DNA of 64,000 bases from an uncultured Lachnospiraceae bacterium (lineage in GTDB: Bacteria > Bacillota > Clostridia > Lachnospirales > Lachnospiraceae). The notes under the pieces are model-generated. The model was not told where the DNA came from. It saw only the letters and a list, made by a program, of their open reading frames with translations, and made no database searches. The translations under genes and the position numbers were made by a program. Positions 44,735 to 53,396 of this stretch are shown here, piece by piece. The DNA is taken from the NCBI GenBank assembly GCA_949949005.1, contig CATLHM010000014.1:1-64000 (forward strand), written 5' to 3'. Every line of letters begins with the position of its first letter. Position 1 is the stretch's first letter.

Positions 44735-45646
44735 TCATTTCTCCGGAAACCTAATCAAAATACGCAGCACCGATTCCCTGTACTCGGCCCGGATTTCCCC
44801 GCCCATCTGCTCTGTAAGGCTCCTGGCAATGGACAGTCCCAGACCGGTGGCATTATGGGCGTTCTCAACAGTATAAAACCGGTTAAAAAGCCGGGCAGTC
44901 TGCACCTCGTCCAGACAAGCGGCATGATTCTCAAATGTGATCTCTCCGTTTTCCCTTAAAGTCACCCTGAAATCTCCGTCGCTGTATTTCAGGGCATTAC
45001 TCAGTATATTTTCAAAAATCCGCGACAGGGCCCTGGGGTCAAGACAACGCACGATCTTTTGATTCGGCATGGAGATGCAGGGCTCGATGCGACGTTCCTT
45101 AAACAATCCGTAGCAGGCCGAAATACTCTCCTCCAGCACACTGTTTATGGAAACTTCCACGTACTCCCGGATCCGGGGCTCACTGGCAGCAATGGTATAT
45201 TTGAAAAGCTCCTCGGTCAGCTCCTTCAGCTTTCCCGTGCGCTCGTCAATGATTGCCAGATAACGGCTCACCGCCTCGCTCTGCACATCCGGACATTGTT
45301 CCTCCTCCCTCAGCAGTTCCAGATAACCGCGGATGGCGGTCAGAGGCGTGCGCAGATCATGGGAAATATTTGTGATGGCCTCCTTCATCTCCAAATCCCC
45401 CTGCCTGAACCGATGCCTTTGACTGCGAAGGAGCCTGAGCTCTTCATTGAGTCTTTCGGCCAGCCTGCGCATGGATTTATCCCGGCTGGAAATAGCGATC
45501 AGATTGTTGGTTTCATGGGAAAGGCTGTAGGCAAGCTCCTCCCCGATCTCCCCGGCCGCCTTTTGAAGCAGCCGGATTTTGATCAGCAGCATGAAAATAA
45601 TGAGTACCAAAATAATACAGACAAGCCAAAGTCCCGGCATAGCCAT
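44735..45646 (-). CDS. Sensor histidine kinase without an extracellular domain
   Basis: A 303-residue kinase. One N-terminal membrane helix (about 5-25) is followed directly by a cytoplasmic linker, so there is no extracellular sensor. The H-box is NISHDLRTPLTAIRGYLELL; the N-box is FENILSNALKYSDG; the G-box is ATGLGLSIARSLTEQMGG. It is encoded 31 nt after the ABC permease gene. Kinases of this shape often sense through an associated ABC transporter. Its cognate regulator is probably the gene at 47527-48195. GGGAGG lies before the ATG. Confidence 0.92.
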   Translation of the reverse strand: MAMPGLWLVCIILVLIIFMLLIKIRLLQKAAGEIGEELAYSLSHETNNLIAISSRDKSMRRLAERLNEELRLLRSQRHRFRQGDLEMKEAITNISHDLRTPLTAIRGYLELLREEEQCPDVQSEAVSRYLAIIDERTGKLKELTEELFKYTIAASEPRIREYVEVSINSVLEESISACYGLFKERRIEPCISMPNQKIVRCLDPRALSRIFENILSNALKYSDGDFRVTLRENGEITFENHAACLDEVQTARLFNRFYTVENAHNATGLGLSIARSLTEQMGGEIRAEYRESVLRILIRFPEK

Positions 45647-45677
45647 CCTGCCTCCCGCTTTTATTGAATATCCTTAC

Positions 45678-46523
45678 TTATCTAATATCCTTACGTCCGA
45701 ACAAATACAATCCGCCCCCTGTGACGACGACCACAATCATGGCCGAATAAAGCGGTATCTGCCATAAATCCTTTGGATGCTCCTCAAACATATCGGAAAT
45801 CTGCAAAGCCTGGCCGAATGGGTTCAGGTCATAAAAAATTTCATAGAGCCGCCGTTTCTGCCCTTCCAAATAGGAAGGATTAGAGATCCGCTCTCTCTTC
45901 ACAGGAATTTCCCCTGTATCCTGTGTGTAAAAGCCTTCGGTGGTAAGAACCAGGTATTCGCTCTCCTTCAAACGCGATTCCGTATTAAGCGCCGCATAAA
46001 ACAGAAAGAAAGTCAGCAGAATACAGCTCACGGCCATCACTGCCTTGTTCTGAATCAGGTGCCCCGCCAAAGTAAAGATGGCAGAAAAAGCCCCCAGAGT
46101 CAAAATGCTCTCCAACAGCAGAATCAAAGTGATCTGCCAGTCTGATTTCAGCCCTCCAAACAGTGGGATTCCTACCCCGCAGGCCACCGCCAGAAAAACC
46201 AGGCTCAAGATCAGCGCGGTTACAAAGACCGTCGCCAGATTCGCCAGATACACCGCGCGCCTGGTATGCCCTACGATCAGCTTATTGCGCAGAGTCCCCT
46301 CCGCATATTCCGTTCCCAGATACAGACCGCTTACCACCGGCAGCAAAAATCCCACCAGCATCGGGTAGCCAAAAAAGAAACCGTCCAGGATGGTTTTGCG
46401 GCCGGTCAGAAAATAGTGGTCGATGCAGACCAGAAGCACCAGTCCTGCCATGACAGCGTTTGCCAGCCAGAATACCCGACTCTTTTTCATCCGTTCCAGA
46501 TTTGCTGATAACAGTTTTCTCAT
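45678..46523 (-). CDS. ABC-2 type permease of the two-component-linked transporter
   Basis: A 281-residue membrane protein with about six hydrophobic segments ([111 protein letters not shown]). The [18 protein letters not shown] coupling segment is typical of lantibiotic-immunity or bacitracin-type ABC-2 permeases. The ATG at 46523 is chosen (AGGAG 5 nt upstream, 4-nt overlap with the ATPase gene). It probably exports or protects against a membrane-active peptide. Confidence 0.88.
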   Translation of the reverse strand: MRKLLSANLERMKKSRVFWLANAVMAGLVLLVCIDHYFLTGRKTILDGFFFGYPMLVGFLLPVVSGLYLGTEYAEGTLRNKLIVGHTRRAVYLANLATVFVTALILSLVFLAVACGVGIPLFGGLKSDWQITLILLLESILTLGAFSAIFTLAGHLIQNKAVMAVSCILLTFFLFYAALNTESRLKESEYLVLTTEGFYTQDTGEIPVKRERISNPSYLEGQKRRLYEIFYDLNPFGQALQISDMFEEHPKDLWQIPLYSAMIVVVVTGGGLYLFGRKDIR

Positions 46524-47443
46524 ATGCACTCCTCTCCTTTCCCGTTTCCCACCAGATTCACATAGTAGCTCTCCAGGCTTTCCTCCCTCTCATTTGCAGA
46601 AAGCACTTCGCAGCCCTTTTCATGCAGGGACAGGACTACCGGAGAGAGTGCAAATTTTCCGAATACATCTGCCTGGTTATCGGAAAGAATCTTATATTCC
46701 ATCCCCATCCCGTCCAGCACCCGGGCCAGAATTTTGGTATTAGTCACCTCCATGCGGACGCATTTCCTACAGGCTTTTTCCAGCTCGGCAGCGCTGATCT
46801 CTCTTATGATACGTCCGCTCTCAATAAATCCGTAATCCGTTGCCATTTTGGACAGTTCATCCAAAATATGGCTGGAAATCAGAAAGGTAATCTGATATTC
46901 CCGGTTGAGCTTTAAGATCAGCTCCCGCATCTCGATAATGCCCTGAGGGTCAAGGCCGTTGATGGGTTCGTCCAGAATCATAAAATCCGGATCCCCCACC
47001 AGAGAAACCCCGATTCCCAGTCTCTGCCTCATCCCTAAGGAAAAATCCCCGGCTTTCTTTTTTCCTGTCTCCTCAAGGCCCACCAGCTTTAGGATTTCCC
47101 GGCATCCGTTCTCAGAGGGAAGTCCCAGGATACGGTATTGCTGTCTTAAATTCTCCTCCGCGGTCAATCCGGAATAAATGGAGGGAGTCTCCACGATTGC
47201 CCCCATCCTTCTTCGGACTCTTGCAAGCTTCTGATCCGTGCTTTTTACCCCATATAGGGTGTAATCGCCGGATGTTGGATGCTGCAGACCGCAGATCAGA
47301 CGAATCAGGGTGGTTTTCCCGGCTCCGTTTTTCCCCACAAAGCCGTAAATTCCCCCTTTGGGTACATGCATGGAAACTCCGTTTAATGCCTTAAAATTTT
47401 TATAATGCTTACAAAGAGCATTGGTTGTCAAAACATATTCCAT
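46520..47443 (-). CDS. ABC transporter ATP-binding protein (bacitracin/lantibiotic-immunity type)
   Basis: A 307-residue ATPase. Walker [10 protein letters not shown], signature FSLGMRQRL, Walker [14 protein letters not shown] and switch ISSHILDEL are visible, followed by a C-terminal extension of about 80 residues typical of BcrA-like ATPases. AAAGGAGG lies before the ATG. It overlaps the permease gene by 4 nt. It is driven by a promoter whose -35 area is replaced by three evenly spaced CTTAA repeats. Confidence 0.93.
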   Translation of the reverse strand: MEYVLTTNALCKHYKNFKALNGVSMHVPKGGIYGFVGKNGAGKTTLIRLICGLQHPTSGDYTLYGVKSTDQKLARVRRRMGAIVETPSIYSGLTAEENLRQQYRILGLPSENGCREILKLVGLEETGKKKAGDFSLGMRQRLGIGVSLVGDPDFMILDEPINGLDPQGIIEMRELILKLNREYQITFLISSHILDELSKMATDYGFIESGRIIREISAAELEKACRKCVRMEVTNTKILARVLDGMGMEYKILSDNQADVFGKFALSPVVLSLHEKGCEVLSANEREESLESYYVNLVGNGKGEECI

Positions 47444-47466
47444 CTCTCTGCCTCCTTTCAGCTCCC

Positions 47467-47512
47467 ATTATAAAAAAATAAGGTTAAGAAAGCGGTTAAG
47501 GAAATCATTAAG
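47467..47512 (-). promoter_or_regulatory. Activator-type promoter with three phased CTTAA repeats
   Basis: Minus-strand CTTAA occurs at 47508-47512, 47496-47500 and 47484-47488, exactly 12 nt apart. A TATAAT box (47467-47472) follows, and the position 17 nt upstream of it reads CCGCTT, a poor -35. This is the expected form of a response-regulator-activated promoter, here for the ATPase-permease-kinase genes. The nearest candidate activator is the OmpR-type regulator ending at 47527. Confidence 0.65.
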
Positions 47513-47526
47513 AAAGGGTAAAGATT

Positions 47527-48195
47527 TTATTCTTTCATTTTGAAGCCAATGCCCCATACGGCTTCGATATAGTCTTTGCCGGACTTCTCCCGGAGCTTTC
47601 TTCTCAGATTGCTGATATGAACCTTTAAGGAGCTCTCCATACAGTCCGGCGTATCCTCACCGATTCTTTCAAGCAGTGCGGACTTGGTGATGACCTGGGC
47701 GGGATTTCCCATCAGAAGCTTTAGAATCGCGTATTCTGTCCTGGTAAGCCGGACCGCCTGCCCCGCTGCCGTCACCTCGTGAGACGTCGTTTCCAGAACA
47801 ATATCCTGAAAAGTAAGCCTCTCCCCCTCCCGGCGGGCCAAAAGCTCCTTTTCCCGCAGCCGCACCGCGATCCTCGCTGTCAGCTCCCGTATCTCAAAGG
47901 GCTTGGTCAGATAATCGGAGGCTCCCCCGAGCAGCATTTCCACCTTATCGTCCATTGAGGCCTTTGCGCTGACCACGATCACGGGAATACCTTCTAAGCG
48001 GGGCAAAACCTCTTCCCCCCTAAGCCCCGGCAGCATCAGATCCAATAAGACCAGATCCGGCTTTCCTTTGGAGAGCATCAGCAGCGCTTCGGTTCCCGAA
48101 TAAGCCCTGCGGGTCAGATAGCCTTCCTTTTGCAGCGCTTCTTCCAGCATATTTCCAATGGTGACATCATCGTCTATGATCAAGATTGTTTTCAT
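47527..48195 (-). CDS. OmpR-family response regulator
   Basis: A 222-residue regulator. The receiver domain has the acidic pocket IIDDD, the phosphoacceptor Asp in LVLLDLMLPGLRG (about residue 52) and the conserved Lys in SDYLTKPFEIREL. The C-terminal winged helix shows LTRTEYAILKLLMGNPAQVI then SSLKVHISNLRRKLREK and the terminal VWGIGFKM. It is upstream of the ABC and kinase genes in the same direction, with a regulated promoter in the 83-nt gap, so it probably activates the transporter under control of the kinase at 44735-45646. Confidence 0.94.
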   Translation of the reverse strand: MKTILIIDDDVTIGNMLEEALQKEGYLTRRAYSGTEALLMLSKGKPDLVLLDLMLPGLRGEEVLPRLEGIPVIVVSAKASMDDKVEMLLGGASDYLTKPFEIRELTARIAVRLREKELLARREGERLTFQDIVLETTSHEVTAAGQAVRLTRTEYAILKLLMGNPAQVITKSALLERIGEDTPDCMESSLKVHISNLRRKLREKSGKDYIEAVWGIGFKMKE

Positions 48196-48231
48196 AATTT
48201 CAGCTCAATTTCATCTGTGCGCCCCTGCGCA

Positions 48232-48263
48232 TAAGAAAGCCGCCACACCAAAAGCATGACGGC
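48232..48263 (-). terminator. Probable terminator after gpmI
   Basis: Minus-strand GCCGTCA (48257-48263) pairs with TGGCGGC (48239-48245), with one G-T pair and an 11-nt loop, followed by TTTCTTA. It separates gpmI from the response regulator gene. No separate regulator promoter could be picked out in 48196-48231. Confidence 0.6.
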
Positions 48264-48275
48264 CCTCAATCCTTT

Positions 48276-49814
48276 TTATTTTACAAGCAGCGACTTTCCT
48301 GTCATCTCCTCTGGCTGTTCCATTCCCATCAGTTCAATTAAGGTGGGAATAATATCGGCCAGGCATCCGCCCTCTCTCAAACGGTAAGCCGGGTCAGCGT
48401 TTACCAGGATAAAAGGAACCGGATTGGTGGTATGAGCGGTAAACGGCGCCCCTGTCTCATAGTCCACAAGCTGCTCTGCATTTCCGTGGTCGGCGCAGAT
48501 AAAGAGCTGTCCGTCCACTTCCTTGATGGCGTCCACTGCCTTTCCGACACACTCGTCCACTGCCTCAACCGCCTTGATCGCAGCGGCTTCCACACCGGTA
48601 TGTCCTACCATATCCGGGTTGGCAAAATTGATGATGATTACATCATATTTGCCGGATTTAATGGATTCCACCAGTCTGTCGCAGACTTCGTAAGCGCTCA
48701 TCTGAGGCTTTAAGTCATAGGTTGCCACATCCTTGGGGGAATTCACTAAAATTCTATCCTCTCCCTCGTTGGGCTCTTCCACACCGCCGTTGAAGAAGAA
48801 GGTAACATGGGCATATTTCTCTGTCTCCGCGATCCTGGCCTGCTTCATATGGTTTGCGGCCAGCCATTCCCCAAAGGTGTTGGTAACGGAAATTTTGTGG
48901 AAAGCCACATCCTTGTTGGGGATGGTAGGATCATAGTCGGAGAAGCAGACATAAACCAGATCCAGCCTCTTTCCTCTCTCAAATCTGGAAAAATCGTCGT
49001 CACAGAAGCTGTGAGTGATCTCTCTTGCACGATCCGGGCGGAAGTTAAAGAAAATCACGGAATCCCCGTCCTTTATCGTGGCAACCGGCGCGCCCTCCTT
49101 TACGATAACGGTGGGTTTTACAAATTCGTCGGTCTCATCCCTGTCGTAGGAAGCCTGTATCCCTGCAGGGCCGCTTTCTGCCTTAAGCCCCTCGCCCTTA
49201 GTGAGGGCGTCATAAGCCAGCTTCACCCTGTCATAATTGTTATCTCTATCCATGGCGTAATAACGTCCCATCACAGTGGCGATCTCGCCTACGCCGATTT
49301 TTTGCATTTCCGCTTCCAAATCCTGCGCGTAGCCCTTCCCGCTGGCAGGAGGCGTATCACGGCCGTCCAGGAAGCAGTGTACATACACCTTGGAGAGCCC
49401 GTTTCTCTTTGCCAGCTCAAGCAGTCCGTACAGGTGGGTATTGTGGCTGTGAACGCCGCCGTCCGAAAGGAGCCCGAACATATGAAGGGCGGAATCTTTT
49501 TCCTTACAGTTCTCCACCGCTTTTAGCAAGGCAGGATTCTCAAAAAATGTACCGTCCTGAATTTCCTTGGTAATTCTTGTAAGCTCCTGATAAACGATCC
49601 GTCCGGCTCCCATATTCAGGTGCCCTACCTCGGAGTTTCCCATCTGTCCCTCGGGAAGCCCCACCGCCATACCGCTGGCATTTCCCTTGACAAAAGGATA
49701 CTGAGCCATCAGGCCGTCCATCACAGGAGTTTTGGCTTCTGCCACCGCGTTGCCGTCCTTACGGTCATTTAAGCCATATCCGTCCAAAATCATCAATACT
49801 GTAGGTCTTTTCAT
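48276..49814 (-). CDS. gpmI: 2,3-bisphosphoglycerate-independent phosphoglycerate mutase
   Basis: Glycolytic enzyme that interconverts 3- and 2-phosphoglycerate using manganese; cytosolic. The 512-residue protein starts KRPTVLMILDGYGLNDRKDGN and has the phosphoserine site MGNSEVGHLNMGAGR, HCFLDGRDTPPASG, GRYYAMDRD, NFANPDMVGHTG and CADHGNAEQL. Start at 49814 (second of two adjacent ATGs, with GGAG 6 nt upstream); the extension to 49907 would begin inside the promoter. Normal length. Confidence 0.97.
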   Translation of the reverse strand: MKRPTVLMILDGYGLNDRKDGNAVAEAKTPVMDGLMAQYPFVKGNASGMAVGLPEGQMGNSEVGHLNMGAGRIVYQELTRITKEIQDGTFFENPALLKAVENCKEKDSALHMFGLLSDGGVHSHNTHLYGLLELAKRNGLSKVYVHCFLDGRDTPPASGKGYAQDLEAEMQKIGVGEIATVMGRYYAMDRDNNYDRVKLAYDALTKGEGLKAESGPAGIQASYDRDETDEFVKPTVIVKEGAPVATIKDGDSVIFFNFRPDRAREITHSFCDDDFSRFERGKRLDLVYVCFSDYDPTIPNKDVAFHKISVTNTFGEWLAANHMKQARIAETEKYAHVTFFFNGGVEEPNEGEDRILVNSPKDVATYDLKPQMSAYEVCDRLVESIKSGKYDVIIINFANPDMVGHTGVEAAAIKAVEAVDECVGKAVDAIKEVDGQLFICADHGNAEQLVDYETGAPFTAHTTNPVPFILVNADPAYRLREGGCLADIIPTLIELMGMEQPEEMTGKSLLVK

Positions 49815-49878
49815 CATCTTCTCCTCTTTCCTTTTATTCTCTATTCCGGTTGTCACAGACACTTTTTTCCATCTATAA

Positions 49879-49907
49879 ATTATACACGCTTTTAGGGGCC
49901 CGCGCAA
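49879..49907 (-). promoter_or_regulatory. Sigma-A promoter for gpmI
   Basis: Minus-strand TTGCGC (49902-49907), 17-nt spacer, TATAAT (49879-49884), about 60 nt before the gpmI start. Confidence 0.78.
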
Positions 49908-49924
49908 TAGTTTTCGTTTTCATC

Positions 49925-51097
49925 TCAGGCGTAAGCTTTATCCACATCAATCACCGCAAAATAATTTCCCTCCAGCTCTCCGATTTTTTCTTCGATGTAG
50001 GAAACCACCTCGCCGTCCGAAAGGGGATAGTCGAAGGGCACCACCACATCAAAAATCAGGTTGGTGTGGGTGGGGCCGTGAACCATGCGAAAATCATGAA
50101 ACGCCACTTTTCCATCCATCCCCCCGATAATATCCGCCACACGGCTCTTCATCTCGTTGGTCAGAGCATCATCCACGCATACCGGATCCATGTGGATCAC
50201 GGCGCTGCAGCTCAATTCTCTTGCAAGTTTATGTTCGATCAGGTCGATCATATCATGGAGAGCCAGAATATCTCCTGAAGAAGGGACTTCCACATGAACG
50301 GAAAGCATCACTCTGCCGGGCCCGTAATTATGAACCACCAGATCGTGAAGCCCCAGGACTCCCTGCCCTTTATATTCCATAATGATTCTTTCCACCTTTT
50401 TTACAAATTCCGGCTCCGGCGGCTGTCCCAAAAGGGGGCTCACCGTATCTTTCATGGCGTCCACCCCTGTCCAGAACACGAAAAGGGCAACTAAAATGCC
50501 GCACCAGCCATCAATCTGGACATCGGCAAACACGGCAAGCAGGGTGGTCGCAAGCACCACTGTAGTCGAAATACTGTCGCTGATACTGTCCTTCGCCGTG
50601 GCCATCATGGCCGCACTGTCTATTTTTCGCGCCACCATCCGGTTATAAAAAAACATATAAAGCTTCACGCAGATAGAAATAAGCAAAACGGCAAGAGCCG
50701 CCCCGCCTGCTTTGACCGGAACGGGATTTATGATTTTGTCCAGGGAAGATTTAAACAGCTCCGCCCCCATAAGCAGGATGAGTACCGACACCAAAAGCCC
50801 TGCGATGTACTCGATCCTGCCGTGCCCAAAGGGATGGTCGCTGTCCGGCTTTTGTCCCGCCATCTTAAAGCCCACCAGCGTAATCACGGAAGACCCTGCA
50901 TCCGAAAGGTTATTGAAAGCATCCGCCGTGATGGCTATGGAGCCGGAAATCTGGCCCATTACAAATTTAAGGAAGAACAAAAGAATATTGAAGCATATTC
51001 CTGCGCCGCCGCAGAGCATACCGTATGCCTGCCTTACCCTGGGCATCGAAGTGTCCTGATAATCCTTAATCAACCATTTTGCCAATACTGAAATCAT
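49925..51097 (-). CDS. Cation diffusion facilitator family transporter
   Basis: Divalent-metal/proton antiporter of 390 residues. The start at 51097 is set by GAGG 7 nt upstream. About six membrane helices occupy residues 30-215, with the metal-site motifs TADAFNNLSDAGS and DSISDSIST in helices 2 and 5 and the cytoplasmic loop motif DHPFGHGRIEYIAG. A cytosolic C-terminal domain has histidines (HVEVPSSGDILALHD, HMDP, HDFRMVHG), and a second regulatory-like stretch of about 80 residues makes it longer than minimal CDF proteins. The metal may be manganese, zinc or iron; manganese is a guess based on similarity to MneP-type proteins. Confidence 0.92.
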   Translation of the reverse strand: MISVLAKWLIKDYQDTSMPRVRQAYGMLCGGAGICFNILLFFLKFVMGQISGSIAITADAFNNLSDAGSSVITLVGFKMAGQKPDSDHPFGHGRIEYIAGLLVSVLILLMGAELFKSSLDKIINPVPVKAGGAALAVLLISICVKLYMFFYNRMVARKIDSAAMMATAKDSISDSISTTVVLATTLLAVFADVQIDGWCGILVALFVFWTGVDAMKDTVSPLLGQPPEPEFVKKVERIIMEYKGQGVLGLHDLVVHNYGPGRVMLSVHVEVPSSGDILALHDMIDLIEHKLARELSCSAVIHMDPVCVDDALTNEMKSRVADIIGGMDGKVAFHDFRMVHGPTHTNLIFDVVVPFDYPLSDGEVVSYIEEKIGELEGNYFAVIDVDKAYA

Positions 51098-51164
51098 ATC
51101 TTTTCCTCTTTTTCTTTGAACTTTTCGGCCCGGTTTTACCACATAACCGGAAGCCATAATTATC

Positions 51165-51193
51165 ATTCTATTTCATTTCCGCCCAAAATACAA
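51165..51193 (-). promoter_or_regulatory. Sigma-A promoter for the cation transporter gene
   Basis: Minus-strand TTGTAT (51188-51193), 17-nt spacer, TAGAAT (51165-51170). It is back-to-back with the plus-strand promoter at 51218-51246. Confidence 0.75.
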
Positions 51194-51217
51194 TTCCAAA
51201 ATATATTAAAAATGTGG

Positions 51218-51246
51218 TTGACAAATCCATTGAAACAGCGTATGTT
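51218..51246 (+). promoter_or_regulatory. Sigma-A promoter for the leader peptide and ABC exporter
   Basis: TTGACA (51218-51223), 17-nt spacer, TATGTT (51241-51246). It starts a leader of about 410 nt before the exporter genes, containing a short ORF and a terminator. Confidence 0.8.
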
Positions 51247-51288
51247 GGATTTGTATCTATTCACCGGCACACAAGAAAGGAGGGTATT

Positions 51289-51435
51289 ATGATCACTGTA
51301 CGTTTTAACTTAAATGCGATGAGCTCCAACTTTACAACGATTTCAACTTTCCCATTACCTGACTGCCTGTGCTGGTTTGACCCTTTTTGTCGGAAGCAAA
51401 GTATGACAAACTTCCTCCCCTCTTCCCAGGAGTAA
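51289..51435 (+). CDS. Leader peptide upstream of heterodimeric ABC exporter (BmrB-like role)
   Basis: A 48-residue ORF with a strong SD (AAGGAGGG, 5 nt before the ATG), placed 40 nt after a near-consensus promoter. It has no recognised domain; residues run MITVRFNLNAMSSNFTTIST then a Cys/Trp/Phe-containing stretch (LPDCLCWFDPFC). Its stop lies 31 nt before a strong intrinsic terminator, itself 160 nt ahead of a BmrC/BmrD-like exporter. In B. subtilis a short ORF (bmrB) in the same place controls bmrCD by translation-dependent attenuation in response to ribosome-targeting antibiotics. The same role is inferred here from layout. An in-frame GTG at 51214 would lie within the promoter. Confidence 0.65.
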   Translation: MITVRFNLNAMSSNFTTISTFPLPDCLCWFDPFCRKQSMTNFLPSSQE

Positions 51436-51466
51436 TTTTCATACCAAACAGAGTATGCAGCTTTCT

Positions 51467-51499
51467 ACAGCCACGGTAATTGCCGTGGCTGTTTTTTTT
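51467..51499 (+). terminator. Strong intrinsic terminator (putative attenuator)
   Basis: ACAGCCACGG (51467-51476), loop TAATTG, CCGTGGCTGT (51483-51492), then seven further T residues. It lies between the leader ORF and the exporter genes with no second good promoter seen before the first exporter start, so read-through must be regulated. Just upstream, CATAC (51440-51444) can pair either with GTATG at 51401 or with GTATG at 51453. Confidence 0.88.
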
Positions 51500-51540
51500 A
51501 ACATAAGGACAGTTCGCGAAGCGTACTGTCCGTTGTTTGC
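51498..51540. repeat. Dispersed hairpin repeat, copy B
   Basis: TTAACATAA, then an 11-3-11 hairpin GGACAGTTCGC-GAA-GCGTACTGTCC, then GTTGTTT. The flanks and GCGAAGC apex match copy A at 32018; the stems differ by paired changes and share a T-T mismatch at position 8. Three further small hairpins follow (51556-51571, 51580-51593, 51622-51641) before the exporter SD. Confidence 0.78.
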
Positions 51541-51662
51541 GCAGGCCCATGCACAAAGCGCTACAGCGCTTGGAAATATGCCGCAAAAGCGGCGCTCGAG
51601 TAAGGAGAAAATCAAGTAACTGACGCCCCAATTTACAGGCGTTGGCAAAATGGAGGATTATT

Positions 51663-53396
51663 ATGAAAAAAGTATCAACTTACATCTGGGAGCACAAATT
51701 TGCTTATCTGCTGGCCTTTTTGTCGCTGGTCATCAGTGTGGCTCTGGATATGCTCTCTCCCCAGCTCACTCGTCTGATTGTGGACGACGTGATCTTGGGT
51801 GGAAAAACGGAAATCCTCACCCCCCTGCTGGCGGGAATCCTGCTGGTGGGCCTGGGCCGGTGCGTTTTTCAGTACATAAAGGAATTTACCTGCGACACGG
51901 CCGGCTCTAAAATCTCCGCCGATCTGCGCCGGGATCTGTTCCACCACGTCCAGTCCCTGAGCGCAGAGTTCTTTGACCGCACGGGCACCGGGGAATTGAT
52001 GAGCCGGGTTAAGGACGACGTGGACAGGATCTGGGACGGCCTTACCTATGTGGGAATGCTGATCACGGAAGTGGTGGTACATACCTCCATCGTCCTCTTC
52101 TGCATGTACAGCTTAAACTGGCGGCTGGCAATTCTCCCCACGGCCTGCATGGCCATCGCCGCCGGCATCGCCATTTTCATGGAAAAAAAGCTGGATGAGG
52201 TTTATGAAGCCATCAGCGAGGAAAACGCAGCCCTGAACACCGTGGCAGAAGAAAATCTGGCGGGAGTTCGGACCGTGAAGGCCTTTGCTCGGGAAAAACA
52301 CGAGATTTCCAAGTTCTTTTCCCACAACCAGCGCTACTACGACCTGAATATGAAACAGTCCAGGCTGTTTGTGAAATACCATCCCTACCTCTCCCTGATT
52401 ACCAAGCTGCTTCCCCTTGCGGTTCTTTTGTCCGGAGGCTTTCTGGTAAGGGATGGAAAAATGACGCTGGGAGCCTTAAGCGCCTTTATCCAGTATTCCA
52501 CCAATATTGTGTGGCCTATGGAAATGCTGGGCTGGCTCACCAACTCCCTCTCCTCGGCAGTGGCTTCCAACCGGCGGATCAAAAAACTCTACCAGGAAAA
52601 GCCGGCTATCCTGGAAACGGAAAAGCCCCAGAAGCTGCCCCGGATACAGGGAAAGGTCACCTTTTCCCATGTCTCCTTTCACAAGGCGGATCAGCACGAA
52701 ATCCTCCACGATATTTCTTTTACCGTGGAACCGGGAAAAACCGTGGGAATTATGGGCGCCACCGGAGCGGGCAAGAGTTCGCTCATTTATCTGCTGCAAC
52801 GCCTCTATGACGCAACAGAGGGCTCTATCTCTCTGGACGGCGTAAATGTAAAAGAGCTCACTCTGCAACAGCTTCGCAGCTCCATCTCCGTGGTTATGCA
52901 GGATGTTTTCCTGTTTTCGGATACCATTCTGGAAAACGTCAAGCTGGGGCAGAAAAACCGGATCAGTCCGGAGGCGGTTCGGGAAGCTGCCGCCCGGGCC
53001 CAGGCAAAGGGCTTTATCGAGAAAATGGATCAGCAATATGACACCGTCATCGGGGAGAGGGGCGTAGGCCTTTCCGGGGGACAGAAGCAGCGTCTGACCA
53101 TTGCAAGGGCTCTGGCCAAAAAAATGCCGGTTCTGGTACTGGACGACTCCACCTCCGCCCTTGACATGGAAACGGAGCAATCCATTCATGAAACTTTAAA
53201 AAATTTACCGGACACAACCAAGATTATTATCGGGCACCGGATCAGCGCCGTATGCCATGCAGACGAGATTTTGATTCTCGAAAACGGCAGAATCGCTGAA
53301 AGGGGGACTCACGAAAGTCTGCTCTCCCAAAAGGGACTGTATTACCAGACCTATCTCTCCCAGTACGGTGCGCCCAAGGAGGAAATTTCAGCATGA
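51663..53396 (+). CDS. Heterodimeric ABC exporter half, degenerate-site subunit (BmrC-like)
   Basis: Membrane-ATPase fusion of 577 residues: six membrane helices (about 1-310) followed by the nucleotide-binding domain. Walker A is GATGAGKSS, the signature is canonical LSGGQKQR, and Walker B ends VLVLDDSTSALD, with Asp in place of the catalytic Glu. This is the hallmark of the inactive-site partner in heterodimeric multidrug exporters. The ATG at 51663 has GGAGG 6 nt upstream. It overlaps the partner gene by 4 nt (ATGA). The substrate is unknown; drugs are likely by family. Confidence 0.92.
   Translation: MKKVSTYIWEHKFAYLLAFLSLVISVALDMLSPQLTRLIVDDVILGGKTEILTPLLAGILLVGLGRCVFQYIKEFTCDTAGSKISADLRRDLFHHVQSLSAEFFDRTGTGELMSRVKDDVDRIWDGLTYVGMLITEVVVHTSIVLFCMYSLNWRLAILPTACMAIAAGIAIFMEKKLDEVYEAISEENAALNTVAEENLAGVRTVKAFAREKHEISKFFSHNQRYYDLNMKQSRLFVKYHPYLSLITKLLPLAVLLSGGFLVRDGKMTLGALSAFIQYSTNIVWPMEMLGWLTNSLSSAVASNRRIKKLYQEKPAILETEKPQKLPRIQGKVTFSHVSFHKADQHEILHDISFTVEPGKTVGIMGATGAGKSSLIYLLQRLYDATEGSISLDGVNVKELTLQQLRSSISVVMQDVFLFSDTILENVKLGQKNRISPEAVREAAARAQAKGFIEKMDQQYDTVIGERGVGLSGGQKQRLTIARALAKKMPVLVLDDSTSALDMETEQSIHETLKNLPDTTKIIIGHRISAVCHADEILILENGRIAERGTHESLLSQKGLYYQTYLSQYGAPKEEISA

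Noticed and set aside
51214-51435. Longer leader ORF from the in-frame GTG at 51214
   Set aside because: That start overlaps the -35 box, so it would not be on the transcript; the ATG at 51289 has a strong SD.
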